A DNA stretch of 64,000 nt, from the NCBI RefSeq assembly GCF_002946835.1, contig NZ_CP026652.1, positions 7,068,001-7,132,000 on the forward strand, read 5' to 3'. The notes below the pieces were generated by a model that ran no database searches, was not told the DNA's origin, and saw nothing but the letters and a program-made list of their open reading frames with translations. Source of the DNA: Streptomyces dengpaensis. Lineage in GTDB: Bacteria > Actinomycetota > Actinomycetes > Streptomycetales > Streptomycetaceae. A program made the position numbers and the translations under genes. Shown piece by piece: positions 37,382 to 45,802 of the stretch (position 1 is the stretch's first letter; every line of letters starts with the position of its first letter).

Positions 37382-39205
37382 TCAGTCCTCAGGCGGCTCG
37401 GGCGCCAGCAGCTCCCGGAGTTCGTCCATCGCCTCCCGGAGCCGGTCGGCGAACGTCCGCATCTGCGCGGCGACCGCCAACGGCGTGCTCAGGTAGAGGT
37501 TGAACCGCTCGGGAAGCAGCACATAGGCGACACCGATGCACTGGCTGCTGGTCGACCCGAAGCCGAAGTACTGGATATTGACGGACGGCGCGGAGCTCGT
37601 GCTCAGGTAGTCGTCCCGCATGGTCAACCAGCCCGGCGTCCGGTACAGCGCGGGCTGCTCGGTCACCCCGAGCTCGGCCCCCCGCCGGCGCTGGATCAGC
37701 TCCAGCTCCCACAGGTGCTGCTCCGGCACCTGCCCGGCCTGGCACGCCTTCGCGCGCGCCACATGGGCCTCCGTGGCTGCCCGAAACGCGGCGCGCCGGG
37801 CCTCCGCGTCCGCTGCCGGGTCCTCCATCGCCGCCACGAAAGCCACCATCTCGGTGGTGACGACGCGCATCGCCTCGGTCCGCCCGTGCCGGTACCGCCG
37901 GGTGGCGATCGACTCGTACGTGGCGCCCAGGTGCCCCTTGGCGCGCTGGTGGGCGAGCTGGTAAGCGGCCTGGACGAACGCGTCCGGCGAGACCCCCAAC
38001 ACCTTGGCCGCGCTGCTGCCGAAGTCCGCGAACGACAACGTGCTGGTCGCGGTGTTCTCCCCGTACGCCGCGAACGCGTCGGCGGCGGAGCGCGCCTGGT
38101 CCCGCAGCGCGTCGTCCAGTTCGAACACGATCGGCTCCAGCGCCGGCAGCCCCTGGGAGCGGGCTCCGGACTGCCGGGACTGCTCCTCGGCCGGGGTGTT
38201 GAGCAGGGCGTCGGTGAAGGTGAGGATCGTGGTCCCGTCCAACTCGCAGTGCTCGACGTTGATGCCCGCCCGTCCGTCGGCGAAGACGACGAAGGACACG
38301 GCCTTGTCGAACCAGCGGTTGCCGCGGTCGCCGTACAGCAGCTGGTCACAGGCGTCCTGGACGTCCGCGGGGGCGAAGTCCTCCAGAGCGACGCAGAACA
38401 GCGCGGTCTCGACATCGTCAAGGGCGTCGGCGTTGCGGGGGTGGCAGGCGAGGAGGGACTCCCGGGCGGCCGCCCACTCCGCGCGGGCCATGGTGGTGAG
38501 GTGGCCCACCGAGGTGTCCGCGCCGGCCGGGTCGGCCTTCATCACGGCGCGCAGCCCCGCCTCGATGTCATCCAGGCTGTGCGGGACACCGTCCGGACCC
38601 AGCACGTCCAGCCGGAACATGCCGCCCCGGAAGAACACCACGACGTGCCGGGCCTCGGACGGGCCCGGCCACTCCTCGGTGTAGGGGGCGCGGACGGTGT
38701 CCTGCTGCACGCCGGGGATACGCGTGGTGGAGAACAGAAACTTGTTCTGCACCATCGACTGAGGTGCTCCGCGCTGCACCACCGGTGGAATCAGCCCCTG
38801 ATCGAGCTGCCGCTTGTAGTTGAGGGCCCCGGCGACGAGCCCGGCCGCCCGCTCCACCTGCGCCTGGTCGGAGTCCTGGAACAGGAAGAAGAAGTTGGCG
38901 TTGAGCGCGATCCGGTCCCGGCGGCCCAGGTATCGGTACGGCCAGAAGGTGTCGAGCCAGCTGTGCACGCCCTCCGTGGCGTCGTATTCCTCCAGCGCGG
39001 CATGCAGCACCCGGCCGGGGCCACCGGGTCGGAGAAAGGCGGCAACCTCCGCCTCGGTCGCCGACCGCTCGTCGGCGGTCAGCAGCGGCGTACACCAGGC
39101 GAGAAACCTCTCGCAGCTCGCATCCAGCGTAGGCAGCGGCACGCGCGGGAGGCTGTCCTCCTGGGCGAAGGTCGCGTTGCCTGACGCATCCTGACTGGTC
39201 TTCAA
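37382..39205 (-). CDS. Carnitine/choline O-acyltransferase family protein
   Basis: 607 residues, normal length for the family. WPYRYLGRRDRIALNANFFFLF (split here from the family's WxxxYL motif) is at about 88-109; the catalytic His319 is in INVEHCELDGT, equivalent to the N-x-E-H-x-x-x-D-G signature, and the STS-type motif is in FGFGSTSSQCIGVAY near 530. These residues bind CoA and the carboxylate/trimethylammonium substrate. Bacterial members are rare, and one in an operon with an oxygenase and a methyltransferase suggests acylation of a hydroxylated, possibly N-methylated, amino-acid-like molecule. It overlaps the methyltransferase gene by ATGA. Confidence 0.88.
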   Translation of the reverse strand: MKTSQDASGNATFAQEDSLPRVPLPTLDASCERFLAWCTPLLTADERSATEAEVAAFLRPGGPGRVLHAALEEYDATEGVHSWLDTFWPYRYLGRRDRIALNANFFFLFQDSDQAQVERAAGLVAGALNYKRQLDQGLIPPVVQRGAPQSMVQNKFLFSTTRIPGVQQDTVRAPYTEEWPGPSEARHVVVFFRGGMFRLDVLGPDGVPHSLDDIEAGLRAVMKADPAGADTSVGHLTTMARAEWAAARESLLACHPRNADALDDVETALFCVALEDFAPADVQDACDQLLYGDRGNRWFDKAVSFVVFADGRAGINVEHCELDGTTILTFTDALLNTPAEEQSRQSGARSQGLPALEPIVFELDDALRDQARSAADAFAAYGENTATSTLSFADFGSSAAKVLGVSPDAFVQAAYQLAHQRAKGHLGATYESIATRRYRHGRTEAMRVVTTEMVAFVAAMEDPAADAEARRAAFRAATEAHVARAKACQAGQVPEQHLWELELIQRRRGAELGVTEQPALYRTPGWLTMRDDYLSTSSAPSVNIQYFGFGSTSSQCIGVAYVLLPERFNLYLSTPLAVAAQMRTFADRLREAMDELRELLAPEPPED

Positions 39206-40047
39206 CTCTGTTCTCGATTCGGATCGTTGGTACCTGTGATGTCGTACGGCCGGGAAAGGTAGAGCTGTGCGTACAGCCAGCCTTCCGCCTCCAGGCCCCG
39301 TGGATCCACCCCTGCGGCCGACATGCTGTCGAGCACGAGCGCCTGCTCCTGCGGGGAGGCGAACCGCCGCTGTCTGAACACCTCGTCGACGCGGACGGTC
39401 CGGTAGCCCAGACTCGCCAACGCGCGCTCGACGGAGTCGAACGGGAACATCCGCAGCACGAAGTGCGCCATCCAGGGCCGGCGGATGCCCTGCGCCCGGA
39501 CGACTCGCGTGAGCGTCCGCTCGGTGACGTAGCCGACGCAGCCCGTCGAGAACACCAGGTCCGTACCCGAGAGCTGGGCGCGCTGTCGCGGTGTGGGCTC
39601 GTGCTCCTCCAGGTCGGCGTGCACCACGTCGTCGAGGAACCCGGCCTCAAGAGCGTAGGACAGCGCGCTGCCGGAGGTGTCGAGGCCGACGAAGCTGATC
39701 GCTTGCGGGGGTTGGCGTGACCGAACCAGCTCCCGGTCGCGGGCCAGCAAAGCCTCGCGGCTCTCACCCGCACGCTCCTCGTCGCCGTAGCGCGCGTACA
39801 GCTCGTCCATGGTCGCGTCGTACTTCAGCAGGGCGGCGTTGACTCCGTACGAGCAGCCGATGTCCAGCACCTTCGGTACCGCGACGTGCTGGGACTCCCG
39901 GTACTCCGTGATGATCTTGGCGAAGTAGGGCTTGGCCTGCTGCGGAACGCCGTAGTCGAGCGGGCGCAGCACCCTGAAATAGGTTCGCGGATCGGGCTGG
40001 TCGTAGATGTGGTCGAGTGAGACTTTTCCGGTCACGTCGAAACGCAC
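39202..40047 (-). CDS. SAM-dependent methyltransferase
   Basis: 281 residues. Motif I is VPKVLDIGCSYGVNAALLK (about 58-76); FVGLDTSGSALSYALEAGF and DLVFSTGCVGYVTERTL are motifs II/post-I and IV equivalents. The N-terminal 50 residues (YDQPDPRTYFRVLRPLDYGVPQQAKPYF) recall the small-molecule methyltransferases of natural-product loci. Substrate unknown; N- or O-methylation are both possible. Middle gene of the three-gene operon, with 69 bp to the oxygenase upstream. Confidence 0.85.
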   Translation of the reverse strand: MRFDVTGKVSLDHIYDQPDPRTYFRVLRPLDYGVPQQAKPYFAKIITEYRESQHVAVPKVLDIGCSYGVNAALLKYDATMDELYARYGDEERAGESREALLARDRELVRSRQPPQAISFVGLDTSGSALSYALEAGFLDDVVHADLEEHEPTPRQRAQLSGTDLVFSTGCVGYVTERTLTRVVRAQGIRRPWMAHFVLRMFPFDSVERALASLGYRTVRVDEVFRQRRFASPQEQALVLDSMSAAGVDPRGLEAEGWLYAQLYLSRPYDITGTNDPNREQS

Positions 40048-40116
40048 AGGGCTTACTCCTCCGTGGGATCGCGCAGGGGGAAACGGCCTACGGCGACTAC
40101 GCGTTCTCGCCGCCCG

Positions 40117-40986
40117 CTAGTCCAGGAGCCGGTCGCCGCGGACCGCCCGGCCCTCGGCCGCCAGGTGCTCGGGCAGCACCCGGCCGAAGAGCTGCCGGGT
40201 CCGTTCCACGCTCCCGATGACGCCGGGGCGCTCGCTGTAGGCGAATATCGCGGAGTGGCGCGCGACCTCGCCGCGCACCGGGCTCACTCGGTGCAGCGAG
40301 TAGCGCCCTTTGAACAACTGCAGGTCACCCGGTTGCAGGGGGAGGCGCCGGGTCAACCGCTCGCCCCGGTCGTCCACTACGTCCCGGACGTCGTCGAAAT
40401 TCTCGTCCTGCGCGGTCCGAATGTTCGGGCAGTACTCGAAGACGCCGCCGGCCTGCGCCTGCTGGGTGAGCATGCTCACGGTGAACTCGTTGGTGTCGAA
40501 GTGCCAGGGGTGCTCCATGCCCGGCGCGATGACGTTGAGAACCAGCCCGGAGAGCGGGTCCGCCAGCTCGTGCAGCTCCGGCAGTTCGAAGCAGCGGGCG
40601 ATGAAGTGCCGGAACACCATGTTGGAGTAGAGCCGGCTGATGAGGGAGTCCGCGGGGATGCGGTCCCGCGCGACGAACGCGTTACCCCGCTCGAAGGTCT
40701 TCCGGCCCGGATGGTCCTCCGGCAGCGCCGAGTCCACTGCGATGTTGTAGACGTTCACCGTCTCGACGTCGTGGTGCGCCCGGGGGGCGATGGCCGAGCA
40801 CTCCTGCCGCAGCACATCGCGCAGCGACAGGCGGATGAAGTCCGGCAGCACGGTGCAGCCGAGAGTCAACAGGTCGCGCCGGGCACGGGAAACCACGGCC
40901 TGTCCCCGGGCGCTCGCGAGTTCCGACAGGGGATAGCGAGCCGTGTCGACTACCTGATCAAGCGTCAGGGCTTCCAAAGAGCGCAT
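40117..40986 (-). CDS. 2-oxoglutarate/Fe(II) oxygenase, free-amino-acid hydroxylase/halogenase (HalD/BesD) type
   Basis: 289 residues. Facial triad His162-x-Asp164 (HPWHFDTNEF) and His232 (YSLHRVSPVRG), with Arg238 in the place of the 2OG-binding Arg. QAGGVFEYCPNIR is the strand after the HxD loop seen in the group that includes BesD/HalD and related amino-acid hydroxylases. Because the second position is Asp, not Gly, hydroxylation rather than halogenation is predicted. The group assignment is from remembered motif patterns and is moderate; the double-stranded beta-helix and triad are clear. First gene of the operon. Confidence 0.8.
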   Translation of the reverse strand: MRSLEALTLDQVVDTARYPLSELASARGQAVVSRARRDLLTLGCTVLPDFIRLSLRDVLRQECSAIAPRAHHDVETVNVYNIAVDSALPEDHPGRKTFERGNAFVARDRIPADSLISRLYSNMVFRHFIARCFELPELHELADPLSGLVLNVIAPGMEHPWHFDTNEFTVSMLTQQAQAGGVFEYCPNIRTAQDENFDDVRDVVDDRGERLTRRLPLQPGDLQLFKGRYSLHRVSPVRGEVARHSAIFAYSERPGVIGSVERTRQLFGRVLPEHLAAEGRAVRGDRLLD

Positions 40987-41375
40987 TCGATCCTCTCCAC
41001 ATGCGGGCCGCCCCTCCCCTCGGTTCCCTCGCCGGCCCGCGGTTCCGCCTCTTACGCACACACGGGACGAGCGACGCAATCCGTGCGGTCGGCCGGACCT
41101 CACTCTCGGCTTTTCAGTAACTCGGCTGGCAAGAAGGGCACTTGAAGTTCCCACAGTGGCGCCGTGTTGTCTGTGACGCGTCACACTGCCCAACTGTGAG
41201 CTCCAGCAGGCCTTCGCGGGTTCGGCACGGGCCGACCGTCGCGCAGGAGCCGCAGGAGCCGCAGGAGCCGGTGCACCCTGCGCGATGGTCAGCCCGTGAA
41301 GCCGGTGATCACAGGGATCGAGTCGCAGGACATCAGTCAGTGATCGGGTCACGACCACAGGGGACCCGCGTACCA
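40987..41375. other. Intergenic region upstream of the oxygenase operon
   Basis: Nearly 390 bp without a supportable gene. It holds the presumed promoter of the minus-strand operon, a GTGACGCGTCAC palindrome near 41173-41184 and three tandem copies of GCAGGAGCC at 41243-41269. Longer frames through here lack family character. Confidence 0.5.
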
Positions 41376-41392
41376 CTACGACTGTCGGTGAT

Positions 41393-41605
41393 CGTGGCGA
41401 TGGTCTCCTTCGTCGTCGTCATACCGTAGGTCTGGGCGAGGTGGGAGACGATCTCGCCCGAGGTCAGGCCCTTCGCGGTCAGTGAGATCACCATGTCGTC
41501 CAGCGCGCCCGTGCGGCGGGCGTACGAGGGCAGCAGCCGGGGCCGGAACGTACCCAGCCGGTCCCGGGGGACCCGGACCGTGACCGCACCGGGCACCACG
41601 GTCGC
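41393..41605 (-). pseudogene. Internal fragment of an IS256-family transposase
   Basis: The minus frame reads TVRVPRDRLGTFRPRLLPSYARRTGALDDMVISLTAKGLTSGEI and VSHLAQTYGMTTTKETIATITD, the conserved N-terminal third of IS256 (Mutator-type) transposases. The N-terminus and the DDE catalytic part are missing; sequence after ITDS is unrelated. No terminal repeats were found, so only a scar of the insertion remains. Confidence 0.8.
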
Positions 41606-41648
41606 GCGGCCGTGGGTTCCCCACCAGGGAGCATGGCTCTATGAGGGC

Positions 41649-41663
41649 ATAAGCTGGGCTTAT
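41649..41663. promoter_or_regulatory. LysR box overlapping the start of the lysR gene
   Basis: ATAAGCTGGGCTTAT, 6-bp arms with a 3-bp centre, contains T-n11-A and ends on the ATG of the LysR gene. Probably autoregulatory. Confidence 0.6.
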
Positions 41664-42666
41664 GGGTACGGTGGATGGGCTGACCGGGGCAGGGGCGAAC
41701 GGCAGCGCAGGGGCGAGCGGAGGGGCAGGGGCGAGCGGAGGGGCAGGGGCGAGCGCGGAACCGGCTGCTGCGAGCGGTATCGCGCACCGGGTGCCGGATC
41801 TGGGCGCGCTGGAACTGCTGCTGGCCGTGGCGCGGCTGGGGAGCCTCGGGCGCGCCGCGCGTGAACTGGGGATCAGCCAGCCGGCGGCCAGCAGCCGTAT
41901 CCGGTCCATGGAACGGCAACTGGGCGTGGCGCTCGTCGACCGCTCACCGCGCGGGTCCCGCCTCACCGACGCGGGGGCACTCGTCACGGACTGGGCGCGG
42001 CGGGTGGTCGAGGCGGCCGAGGCGTTCGACGCGGGGGCGCAGGCGCTGCGGGACCGTCGGGACTCGCGGCTTCGCGTGGCCGCGAGCATGACGATCGCCG
42101 AGTATCTGCTGCCGGGCTGGCTGATCGCGCTGCGCGCGCAGCGCCCCGACACGGCGGTGTCGCTCCTCGCCGGGAACTCGGCCGCCGTCGCCGAACGTCT
42201 CCTCGCCGGCGAGGCGGACCTCGGCTTCGTCGAGGGTCTTTCCGTCCCCGCGGGGCTGGACTCGACGGTCGTCGCGCGTGACCGGCTGATCGTGGTGACG
42301 GCGCCCGGGCATCCGTGGGCGCGGCGCCGGACGCCTCTGTCCGCCGCGGAGCTGGCGGCCACGCCGCTCATCCTCCGGGAGGAGGGGTCGGGTACGCGGC
42401 AGGTTCTCGACGTGGCGCTGGGCGGCCTCGCCCGGCCGCTCATCGAGCTCTCCTCGACGACGGCGGTCAAGGCCTCGGCGGTGAGCGGTGCCGGGCCTGC
42501 CGTCCTGAGCGAACTGGCCCTCGGCGAGGAGCTCTCCACCCACCGCCTGGTGAGCGTCCCCCTCTCCGAGGTCCAGCTGACCCGCGCCCTGCGGGCGGTC
42601 TGGCCCACGGGCCACCGCCCTACGGGCCCGGCCCGGGACCTGCTGTCGCTGACGCGGGGGTCGTAG
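41662..42666 (+). CDS. LysR-family transcriptional regulator
   Basis: 334 residues. A Gly/Ala/Ser repeat of about 30 residues (GAGASGGAGASGG) encoded by 18-bp DNA repeats precedes the LysR HTH at about 50-108 (LELLLAVARLGSLGRAARELGISQPAASSRIRSMERQLGVALVDRSPRGSRLT), then a periplasmic-binding-type effector domain (DSRLRVAASMTIAEYLLPGWL). In many Streptomyces, LysR proteins of this type sit opposite an exporter such as YeiH, but here the opposite side holds only a transposase scar, so the partner gene may have been lost. Confidence 0.92.
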   Translation: MGTVDGLTGAGANGSAGASGGAGASGGAGASAEPAAASGIAHRVPDLGALELLLAVARLGSLGRAARELGISQPAASSRIRSMERQLGVALVDRSPRGSRLTDAGALVTDWARRVVEAAEAFDAGAQALRDRRDSRLRVAASMTIAEYLLPGWLIALRAQRPDTAVSLLAGNSAAVAERLLAGEADLGFVEGLSVPAGLDSTVVARDRLIVVTAPGHPWARRRTPLSAAELAATPLILREEGSGTRQVLDVALGGLARPLIELSSTTAVKASAVSGAGPAVLSELALGEELSTHRLVSVPLSEVQLTRALRAVWPTGHRPTGPARDLLSLTRGS

Positions 42667-42849
42667 GTCGGGTGGGTTTTTTCGCCCCCGCCGCCCCTGC
42701 CCTCCCCCACTCTCGGCTTCGCTCGAGCGGGGGGACCCCCATCGTCACTTGGGGGCTCCGCCCCCAAACCCCCGCTCCTCAAACGCCGGAGGGGCTGTCT
42801 CTAGTCCGTCCGGCGTTTGAGCCCGCCCGACGCCGCGCCCCCGCCCAGG
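42667..42849. terminator. Two hairpins and a Streptomyces dispersed palindrome after lysR
   Basis: TTGGGGGC/GCCCCCAA (42749-42767, 3-nt loop) is followed by CTCAAACGCCGGA (42778-42790) paired perfectly with TCCGGCGTTTGAG (42809-42821). The 27 bp at 42771-42797 recur inverted at 57980-58006. Placed between convergent genes, it is a likely two-way terminator. Confidence 0.75.
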
Positions 42850-43530
42850 TCAGGATGCGGCCCCGACCAGCCCCCGCACAACCCGCAGATCCTCACCCAT
42901 CTCCGGGTGCCACTGAACCCCCAACACCCAGGCGGAGCCGGGAAGTTCGATGGCCTCCACCGTCCCGTCCACCGCATGCGCCGAGACGAGCAACCCCTCG
43001 CCGAGGCGGTCCACCGCCTGATGGTGGTACGTGGGCACGGCACACGACTCCGGCACGAGCGAGGCGTACAGACTCCCCGGCACGGGCGTCACCTCGTGGC
43101 GCCCGAAGACCCCGACGTCCTTCACATGCCCGTCGACGTGCTGGACGAGCGTCCCGCCCAGGGCGACGTTCAGGAGCTGCATGCCCCGGCAGATACCGAG
43201 CAGCGGGGTACCCGAGTCCAGCGCGGCCCGGATCAGGGCGAGCTCCCAGGCATCACGCTCCGGCGCGGCCGGCCCCGTACGCGGGGAGCGCTCGGCGCCG
43301 TAGCGGGCGGGGTCGACGTCAGGGCCGCCCGCGACGACCACCCCGTCGAGCCGGGCGACGGCCGCGGCGGCCAGCGGGGGATCGTCCGGCGGAAGCATCG
43401 CGGCGAGCCCCCCGGCCGCCTGGACGAGCCGCGGGTACCCGGCAGGCAGCAGCGCGGCCTCCAGCTCCCACACACCCCACCGTGCCCGGGACTCCAGATA
43501 CGTACTCACACCGATCAGCGGCCTGCCCAC
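42850..43530 (-). CDS. Gamma-glutamyl hydrolase (PuuD-like, peptidase C26)
   Basis: 226 residues, class I glutamine-amidotransferase-like fold. GICRGMQLLNVALGG holds the nucleophile Cys; VQWHPEM supplies His and Glu. PuuD-type enzymes release glutamate from gamma-glutamyl amines or gamma-glutamyl-GABA. It lies beside glnA4, a FadR regulator and two dehydrogenases, so it should close the gamma-glutamylated ethanolamine/polyamine route. It shares an upstream motif with the FadR/glnA4 promoter. Confidence 0.92.
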   Translation of the reverse strand: MGRPLIGVSTYLESRARWGVWELEAALLPAGYPRLVQAAGGLAAMLPPDDPPLAAAAVARLDGVVVAGGPDVDPARYGAERSPRTGPAAPERDAWELALIRAALDSGTPLLGICRGMQLLNVALGGTLVQHVDGHVKDVGVFGRHEVTPVPGSLYASLVPESCAVPTYHHQAVDRLGEGLLVSAHAVDGTVEAIELPGSAWVLGVQWHPEMGEDLRVVRGLVGAAS

Positions 43531-43549
43531 ACTGCGCTCCCTGTCGATT

Positions 43550-43571
43550 CAATGGAATGCCCTCATACCTT
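43550..43571. promoter_or_regulatory. CAATGG-n9-ATACCTT motif upstream of the hydrolase gene
   Basis: The same motif with the same 9-bp spacing lies at 44369-44390, upstream of fadR/glnA4. Distances to the minus-strand starts are alike (20 and 23 bp). Candidate binding site of the FadR-type regulator. Confidence 0.5.
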
Positions 43572-43608
43572 TGGGAGGTACCCATCCGCGGCTCGCCCCA
43601 CCCGCGGC

Positions 43609-44346
43609 TCACGTCAGAAACCCCCGCAGCAGCGCCGCCGTCCCCGCGCAGTGCTCCCGCGTCATCTCCCGCGCCCCGTCCGCGTCCCCGTCGAGCACCG
43701 CCTCGACAAGGGCGGTGTGCTGCCGCTGGGAATGCTCCAGGTTCCGTACCAAAAGGGGGATGCAGTCGAGGAGCTCGTTGACGGAGGCGCGGACGGCCGC
43801 GTACTGGGCGGTGAGCGAGGGGGAGCCGCACAGTTCCGCGAGGGTGAGGTGGAGCATCGCGTCCAGGCGCCGGTAGTCGGCGAGCGGCGCGTCGTGCGTG
43901 CGGGCCAGCGCCTCGCGCAGGCGGCCGGCCTGGTCGTCGTCGAGTCCCTGCGCGGCGCACAGGCCGGCCGCGCCCACCTCGAGGACCTCGCGGAACCGCA
44001 GTACGTCCTCGATGTCGACCTCGGCGACCCGGCGGCGCAGCTCCCGTTCGCCGGGCGCGTGGGTCCGCCGCACCACGAACGTGCCGCCGTAGCGGCCGCG
44101 CCGCGACTCGACCAGGCCCTGGTCCTGGAGCACCTTCAGCACTTCGCGCAGCGTCACCCGGCTGATCCCGAGCCGCTCCGCCAGCTCCCGCTCGGCCGGC
44201 AGCCGTTCGCCGCCCGGCACCAGGCCGAGCCGGACGACCTGGAGGATCTGCTCCAGCGCCTCCTCGAAACCGTTGCCCGCCCGCACCGGCCGCAGCACCG
44301 GCGTCAGTTGGTCGTCCGCCCCGCCGCCTGGTTCCGCCCGCGTCAT
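43609..44346 (-). CDS. FadR/GntR-family regulator (EpuRI-like)
   Basis: 245 residues from ATG 44346; a start 7 codons upstream is possible. GntR winged helix at about 25-95 (ILQVVRLGLVPGGERLPAERELAERLGISRVTLREVLKVLQDQGLV) and FCD effector domain with metal-type His residues (REVLEVGAAGLCAAQ ... LDAMLHLTLAELCGS). Divergent from glnA4 with 76 bp between; in S. coelicolor the regulator at this position is tied to glnA4 control. Confidence 0.92.
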   Translation of the reverse strand: MTRAEPGGGADDQLTPVLRPVRAGNGFEEALEQILQVVRLGLVPGGERLPAERELAERLGISRVTLREVLKVLQDQGLVESRRGRYGGTFVVRRTHAPGERELRRRVAEVDIEDVLRFREVLEVGAAGLCAAQGLDDDQAGRLREALARTHDAPLADYRRLDAMLHLTLAELCGSPSLTAQYAAVRASVNELLDCIPLLVRNLEHSQRQHTALVEAVLDGDADGAREMTREHCAGTAALLRGFLT

Positions 44347-44368
44347 CTGGTCGTGCCCCCTTCCCAAG

Positions 44369-44390
44369 CAATGGTTCTCAGCAATACCTT
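44369..44390. promoter_or_regulatory. CAATGG-n9-ATACCTT motif in the fadR/glnA4 promoter
   Basis: Second copy of the motif at 43550. AGCAAT is also directly repeated 12 bp apart here (44368-44373 and 44380-44385). It lies midway between the divergent starts, so one bound protein can control both. Confidence 0.5.
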
Positions 44391-44422
44391 ATGACTCTCG
44401 GCTGACCAAGGAGGCTTTTCCA

Positions 44423-45793
44423 GTGGCAGACCGCACACCCCCGCTCGCCGTCGAGGAACTGCACGCCCTCGTCGCGGGCGGCGAGATCGACACGGTCGTC
44501 CTGGCCTTCCCCGACATGCAGGGGCGACTCCAGGGCAAGCGGTTCGCCGCGCGCTTCTTCCTCGACGAGGTCCTGGAGCACGGCACGGAGGGCTGCAACT
44601 ATCTCCTCGCCGTCGACACCGAGATGAACACGGTCGACGGGTACGACATGTCCTCCTGGGACCGGGGCTACGGCGACTTCGCCCTGCACCCGGACCTCAG
44701 CACCCTGCGGCGCGTCCCCTGGAACGAGGGCACCGCCCTGCTCATCGCCGACCTGGCCTGGAACGACGGCTCCCCCGTCGTGGCCGCGCCCCGCCAGATC
44801 CTGCGCCGGCAGCTCGACCGTCTCGCCGAACTCGGTTACACCGCCCAGGTCGGCACCGAGCTCGAATTCATCGTCTTCAAGGACACCTACGAACAGGCCT
44901 GGGACGCGCACTACCGGGATCTGACCCCGGCCAATCAGTACAACATCGACTACTCGGTCCTCGGGACCGGACGCATCGAGCCCCTGCTGCGCCGCATCCG
45001 CAACGACATGCAGGCCGCCGGCCTCACCGTCGAGTCCGCCAAGGGCGAGTGCAACCCCGGCCAGCACGAGATCGCCTTCAAGTACGACGAGGCCCTGGTC
45101 ACCTGTGACCAGCACGCCATCTACAAGACCGGCGCCAAGGAGATCGCCGCCCAGGAGGGCGTCTCGCTCACGTTCATGGCGAAGTACAACGAGCGCGAGG
45201 GCAACTCCTGCCACATCCACCTCTCGCTCGCGGACATGAACGGCACGAACGTCATGGCCGGTTCCTCGAAGGACCCGGGCGGGATGTCGGACGTCATGCG
45301 CCACTTCCTCGCCGGACAGCTCGCCGCGCTGCGCGACTTCTCGCTCCTCTACGCGCCCAACATCAACTCGTACAAGCGCTTCCAGCCCGGCTCCTTCGCG
45401 CCGACCGCGGTCGCCTGGGGGTACGACAACCGCACGTGCGCCCTGCGTGTCGTCGGCCACGGCCGCTCGATGCGCTTCGAGAACCGGCTCCCCGGCGGCG
45501 ACGTCAACCCGCACCTGGCCGTCGCGGGACTCGTCGCGGCCGGTCTGTACGGCATCGAACAGAAACTGGAGCTGCCGGAGCCGTGCGCCGGCAACGCGTA
45601 CACCGCCGAGTACGAGCACGTGCCCACCACCCTGCGCGAGGCCGCCGAGCTCTGGGAGAACAGCCCGATCGCCAAGGCCGCCTTCGGCGACGAGGTGGTC
45701 GCCCACTACCGCAACATGGCACGCGTCGAGCTGGACGCCTTCGACGCCGCGGTGACCGACTGGGAGTTGCGCCGCTCCTTCGAACGCATGTGA
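44423..45793 (+). CDS. glnA4: Glutamine-synthetase-like gamma-glutamyl-amine ligase (GlnA4)
   Basis: 456 residues from GTG 44423 with AAGGAGG upstream. GS fold: beta-grasp then catalytic domain with the ELEFIVF, CNPGQHEIAF, NSCHIHLSL and NRTCALRVVGHG motifs, the last aligning with the NRxxxxR glutamate site. The adenylylation tyrosine context of GlnA is not apparent. In S. coelicolor, GlnA4 makes gamma-glutamylethanolamide; related GlnA3 uses polyamines. Assignment to GlnA4 rests on the neighbour set (FadR, PuuD, ALDH, SDR) and synteny. Does not replace ordinary glutamine synthetase. Confidence 0.88.
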   Translation: MADRTPPLAVEELHALVAGGEIDTVVLAFPDMQGRLQGKRFAARFFLDEVLEHGTEGCNYLLAVDTEMNTVDGYDMSSWDRGYGDFALHPDLSTLRRVPWNEGTALLIADLAWNDGSPVVAAPRQILRRQLDRLAELGYTAQVGTELEFIVFKDTYEQAWDAHYRDLTPANQYNIDYSVLGTGRIEPLLRRIRNDMQAAGLTVESAKGECNPGQHEIAFKYDEALVTCDQHAIYKTGAKEIAAQEGVSLTFMAKYNEREGNSCHIHLSLADMNGTNVMAGSSKDPGGMSDVMRHFLAGQLAALRDFSLLYAPNINSYKRFQPGSFAPTAVAWGYDNRTCALRVVGHGRSMRFENRLPGGDVNPHLAVAGLVAAGLYGIEQKLELPEPCAGNAYTAEYEHVPTTLREAAELWENSPIAKAAFGDEVVAHYRNMARVELDAFDAAVTDWELRRSFERM

Positions 45794-45802
45794 GGCCCCC
45801 CC

